A stretch of DNA of 64,000 bases from NCBI GenBank assembly GCA_016903675.1, contig JADQBA010000007.1:1-64000 (forward strand). The letters run 5' to 3'. The position numbers and the translations under genes were made by a program. The DNA comes from Stigonema ocellatum SAG 48.90 = DSM 106950 (GTDB lineage: Bacteria > Cyanobacteriota > Cyanobacteriia > Cyanobacteriales > Nostocaceae). Below are positions 62,653-64,000 of the stretch, in pieces. The first letter of the stretch is position 1, and each line of letters begins with the position of its first letter. A model generated the notes under the pieces. The model saw nothing but the letters and a program-made list of their open reading frames with translations. It was not told where the DNA came from and searched no databases.

Positions 62653-64000
62653 GTTTCAATCCCGCTAACGGGTTTCATTTATTTGAAAGGCTCTTTCAGC
62701 GCAGTTGCTGTGCGATCGCCAAAGTGTTTCAATCCCGCGAACGGGTTTCATTTATTTGAAAGTAAAAGTCATGGCAGCTTTTGATGAAATGGGGAAAGAA
62801 TTAGTTTCAATCCCGCGAACGGGTTTCATTTATTTGAAAGTTTAGTTAACCGATCTTCTAATGTTAAAAGCTGTTGTTTCAATCCCGCGAACGGGTTTCA
62901 TTTATTTGAAAGCCGTTGGATCTTTTGTCTCCAACAGAGTTTGCGTCTTGTTTCAATCCCGCGAACGGGTTTCATTTATTTGAAAGTTGAATTGCCTGAT
63001 CCGCAAACCCAAGATAGTCCCGTTTCAATCCCGCGAACGGGTTTCATTTATTTGAAAGTTGGAGCGATCGCACCACACGAACCCCGAAAGAAAGGTTTCA
63101 ATCCCGCGAACGGGTTTCATTTATTTGAAAGACTATGTTTCATCTTTAGAGAAGGTGTTATTAGCTGAGTTTCAATCCCGCGAACGGGTTTCATTTATTT
63201 GAAAGTTGATAATAATGGCACCGCCGTCACCCCTGAAGTAGGTTTCAATCCCGCGAACGGGTTTCATTTATTTGAAAGTAAGAATTTCTTGCTATCTTGC
63301 CATAGCGGTTGAAACGTTTCAATCCCGCGAACGGGTTTCATTTATTTGAAAGCTTGCTGTTTGTATAGGGTATCCGCTGAAATTGACGTTTCAATCCCGC
63401 GAACGGGTTTCATTTATTTGAAAGGCGTCAGGGGCGATTGAATCGGCTACTCAGAGGGCGTTTCAATCCCGCGAACGGGTTTCATTTATTTGAAAGTTGC
63501 GAGACGTTCAAGCAAATTGGCACTGAAATGTTTCAATCCCGCGAACGGGTTTCATTTATTTGAAAGATGCGCGATCGGCATAAAGATAAATTCCTGTGGT
63601 TGCTGTTTCAATCCCGCGAACGGGTTTCATTTATTTGAAAGCCTGCGCCTCGGCAAAGCTCATGGATTGGTTGCGTTTCAATCCCGCGAACGGGTTTCAT
63701 TTATTTGAAAGAAGGAGTGAATCTTTCTTCCGCAAATTCAATAGACAGGTTTCAATCCCGCGAACGGGTTTCATTTATTTGAAAGCCAAACAAGATTTTA
63801 ATGAGCAACAATTAGCGAAGCGTTTCAATCCCGCGAACGGGTTTCATTTATTTGAAAGGAAGACGTAGCGTCTTGTGCTATGACCTCGTACCCGTTTCAA
63901 TCCCGCGAACGGGTTTCATTTATTTGAAAGCCCAAGACTACTATTACTACTAGGGTGCTTACACAATGGTTTCAATCCCGCGAACGGGTTTCATTTATTT
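62653..64000 (-). CRISPR. CRISPR array, 19 repeats (last cut by window edge), 18 spacers
   Basis: The 37-nt repeat begins GTTTCAATCCCGCGAACG and ends GGTTTCATTTATTTGAAAG on the plus strand. Repeats start at 62653, 62726, 62804, 62876, 62950, 63022, 63095, 63169, 63242, 63316, 63388, 63460, 63530, 63605, 63675, 63749, 63822, 63894 and 63967. Spacers are 33-41 nt. All repeats are identical except the first, which has CTAACG for CGAACG. On the minus strand the repeat starts CTTTC, has a CCCG-TTCG-CGGG stem-loop and ends ATTGAAAC, the usual cyanobacterial crRNA 5' handle. It resembles the 37-nt type I-D repeat of Synechocystis CRISPR1 in length, ends and stem. I therefore orient it on the minus strand with the leader to the right. 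The array continues beyond the window. Confidence 0.97.

Noticed and set aside
62941..63868. Open frames of 72-90 residues in the array with repeated SIPRTGFIYLK or FNPANGFHLFE
   Set aside because: They are translations of the CRISPR repeat in different frames; the repetition every 72-75 bases proves it.

Overview
The window looks like chromosomal DNA of a filamentous, probably heterocyst-forming cyanobacterium (Nostocales-like). This rests on frequent GCGATCGC (HIP1) octamers, two giant hybrid Ser/Thr-His kinases of the HstK type, a HetZ-related protein, a CYP110-type P450, a phosphoketolase, two PEP-CTERM exported proteins, heptamer tandem repeats, many small palindromic or MITE-like elements, and a CRISPR repeat of the cyanobacterial 37-nt kind. 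No species is claimed.

Layout. 0.2-3.4 kb is a graveyard: a haemagglutinin-like exoprotein with a large internal deletion, a coding scrap, and a TnpB-like protein whose third RuvC acidic residue is replaced. 3.4-9.3 kb holds redox and detoxification genes (old yellow enzyme, TauD-type dioxygenase, methyltransferase, dienelactone hydrolase), each separated by palindromes, and a PEP-CTERM protein. 9.6-40 kb is the most interesting part. A module is present twice in tandem on the minus strand, in the same order: hybrid kinase (HstK), NarL-type response regulator, cytoplasmic DsbA-like protein, cupin, short-chain dehydrogenase, alpha/beta hydrolase, DUF6130. Copy A (about 13-25 kb) has intact enzymes, but its kinase has a frameshift and its DsbA has lost the second active-site Cys. 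Copy B (about 26.5-40 kb) has intact signalling, but DUF6130 and one DUF302 gene are truncated. Extra scraps (kinase amino end at 40.2-40.6 kb, kinase TPR piece at 32.3 kb, SDR amino end at 13.0 kb, hydrolase carboxyl end at 13.7 kb) show that more copies once existed. I infer a kinase-controlled cytoplasmic stress or detoxification module; the signal and substrates are unknown.

40.6-42 kb is a mobile-element scar zone: an ISAs1 transposase remnant, a 100-bp element, and an inverted pair of about 220-bp MITEs. 42-48.5 kb carries a methyltransferase, a choice-of-anchor A exported protein, a mannosyltransferase plus GT2 pair, a BaiN-type flavoprotein and a 54-residue rubredoxin. 48.7-50.7 kb is a broken trypsin-TPR-PDZ gene. 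51-56.4 kb, all minus strand, has an M61 peptidase, a Crp-type regulator, a PilB-like protein without ATPase motifs and a HetZ-related protein. 56.9-61 kb, plus strand, has phosphoketolase and P450. 61-62.2 kb has an Rpn/DUF2887-type protein and a scrap of another. From 62,653 to the right edge runs a CRISPR array of 19 repeats. The repeat form and the degenerate left-end repeat indicate that it reads on the minus strand, so its leader, and perhaps cas genes, lie beyond the window.
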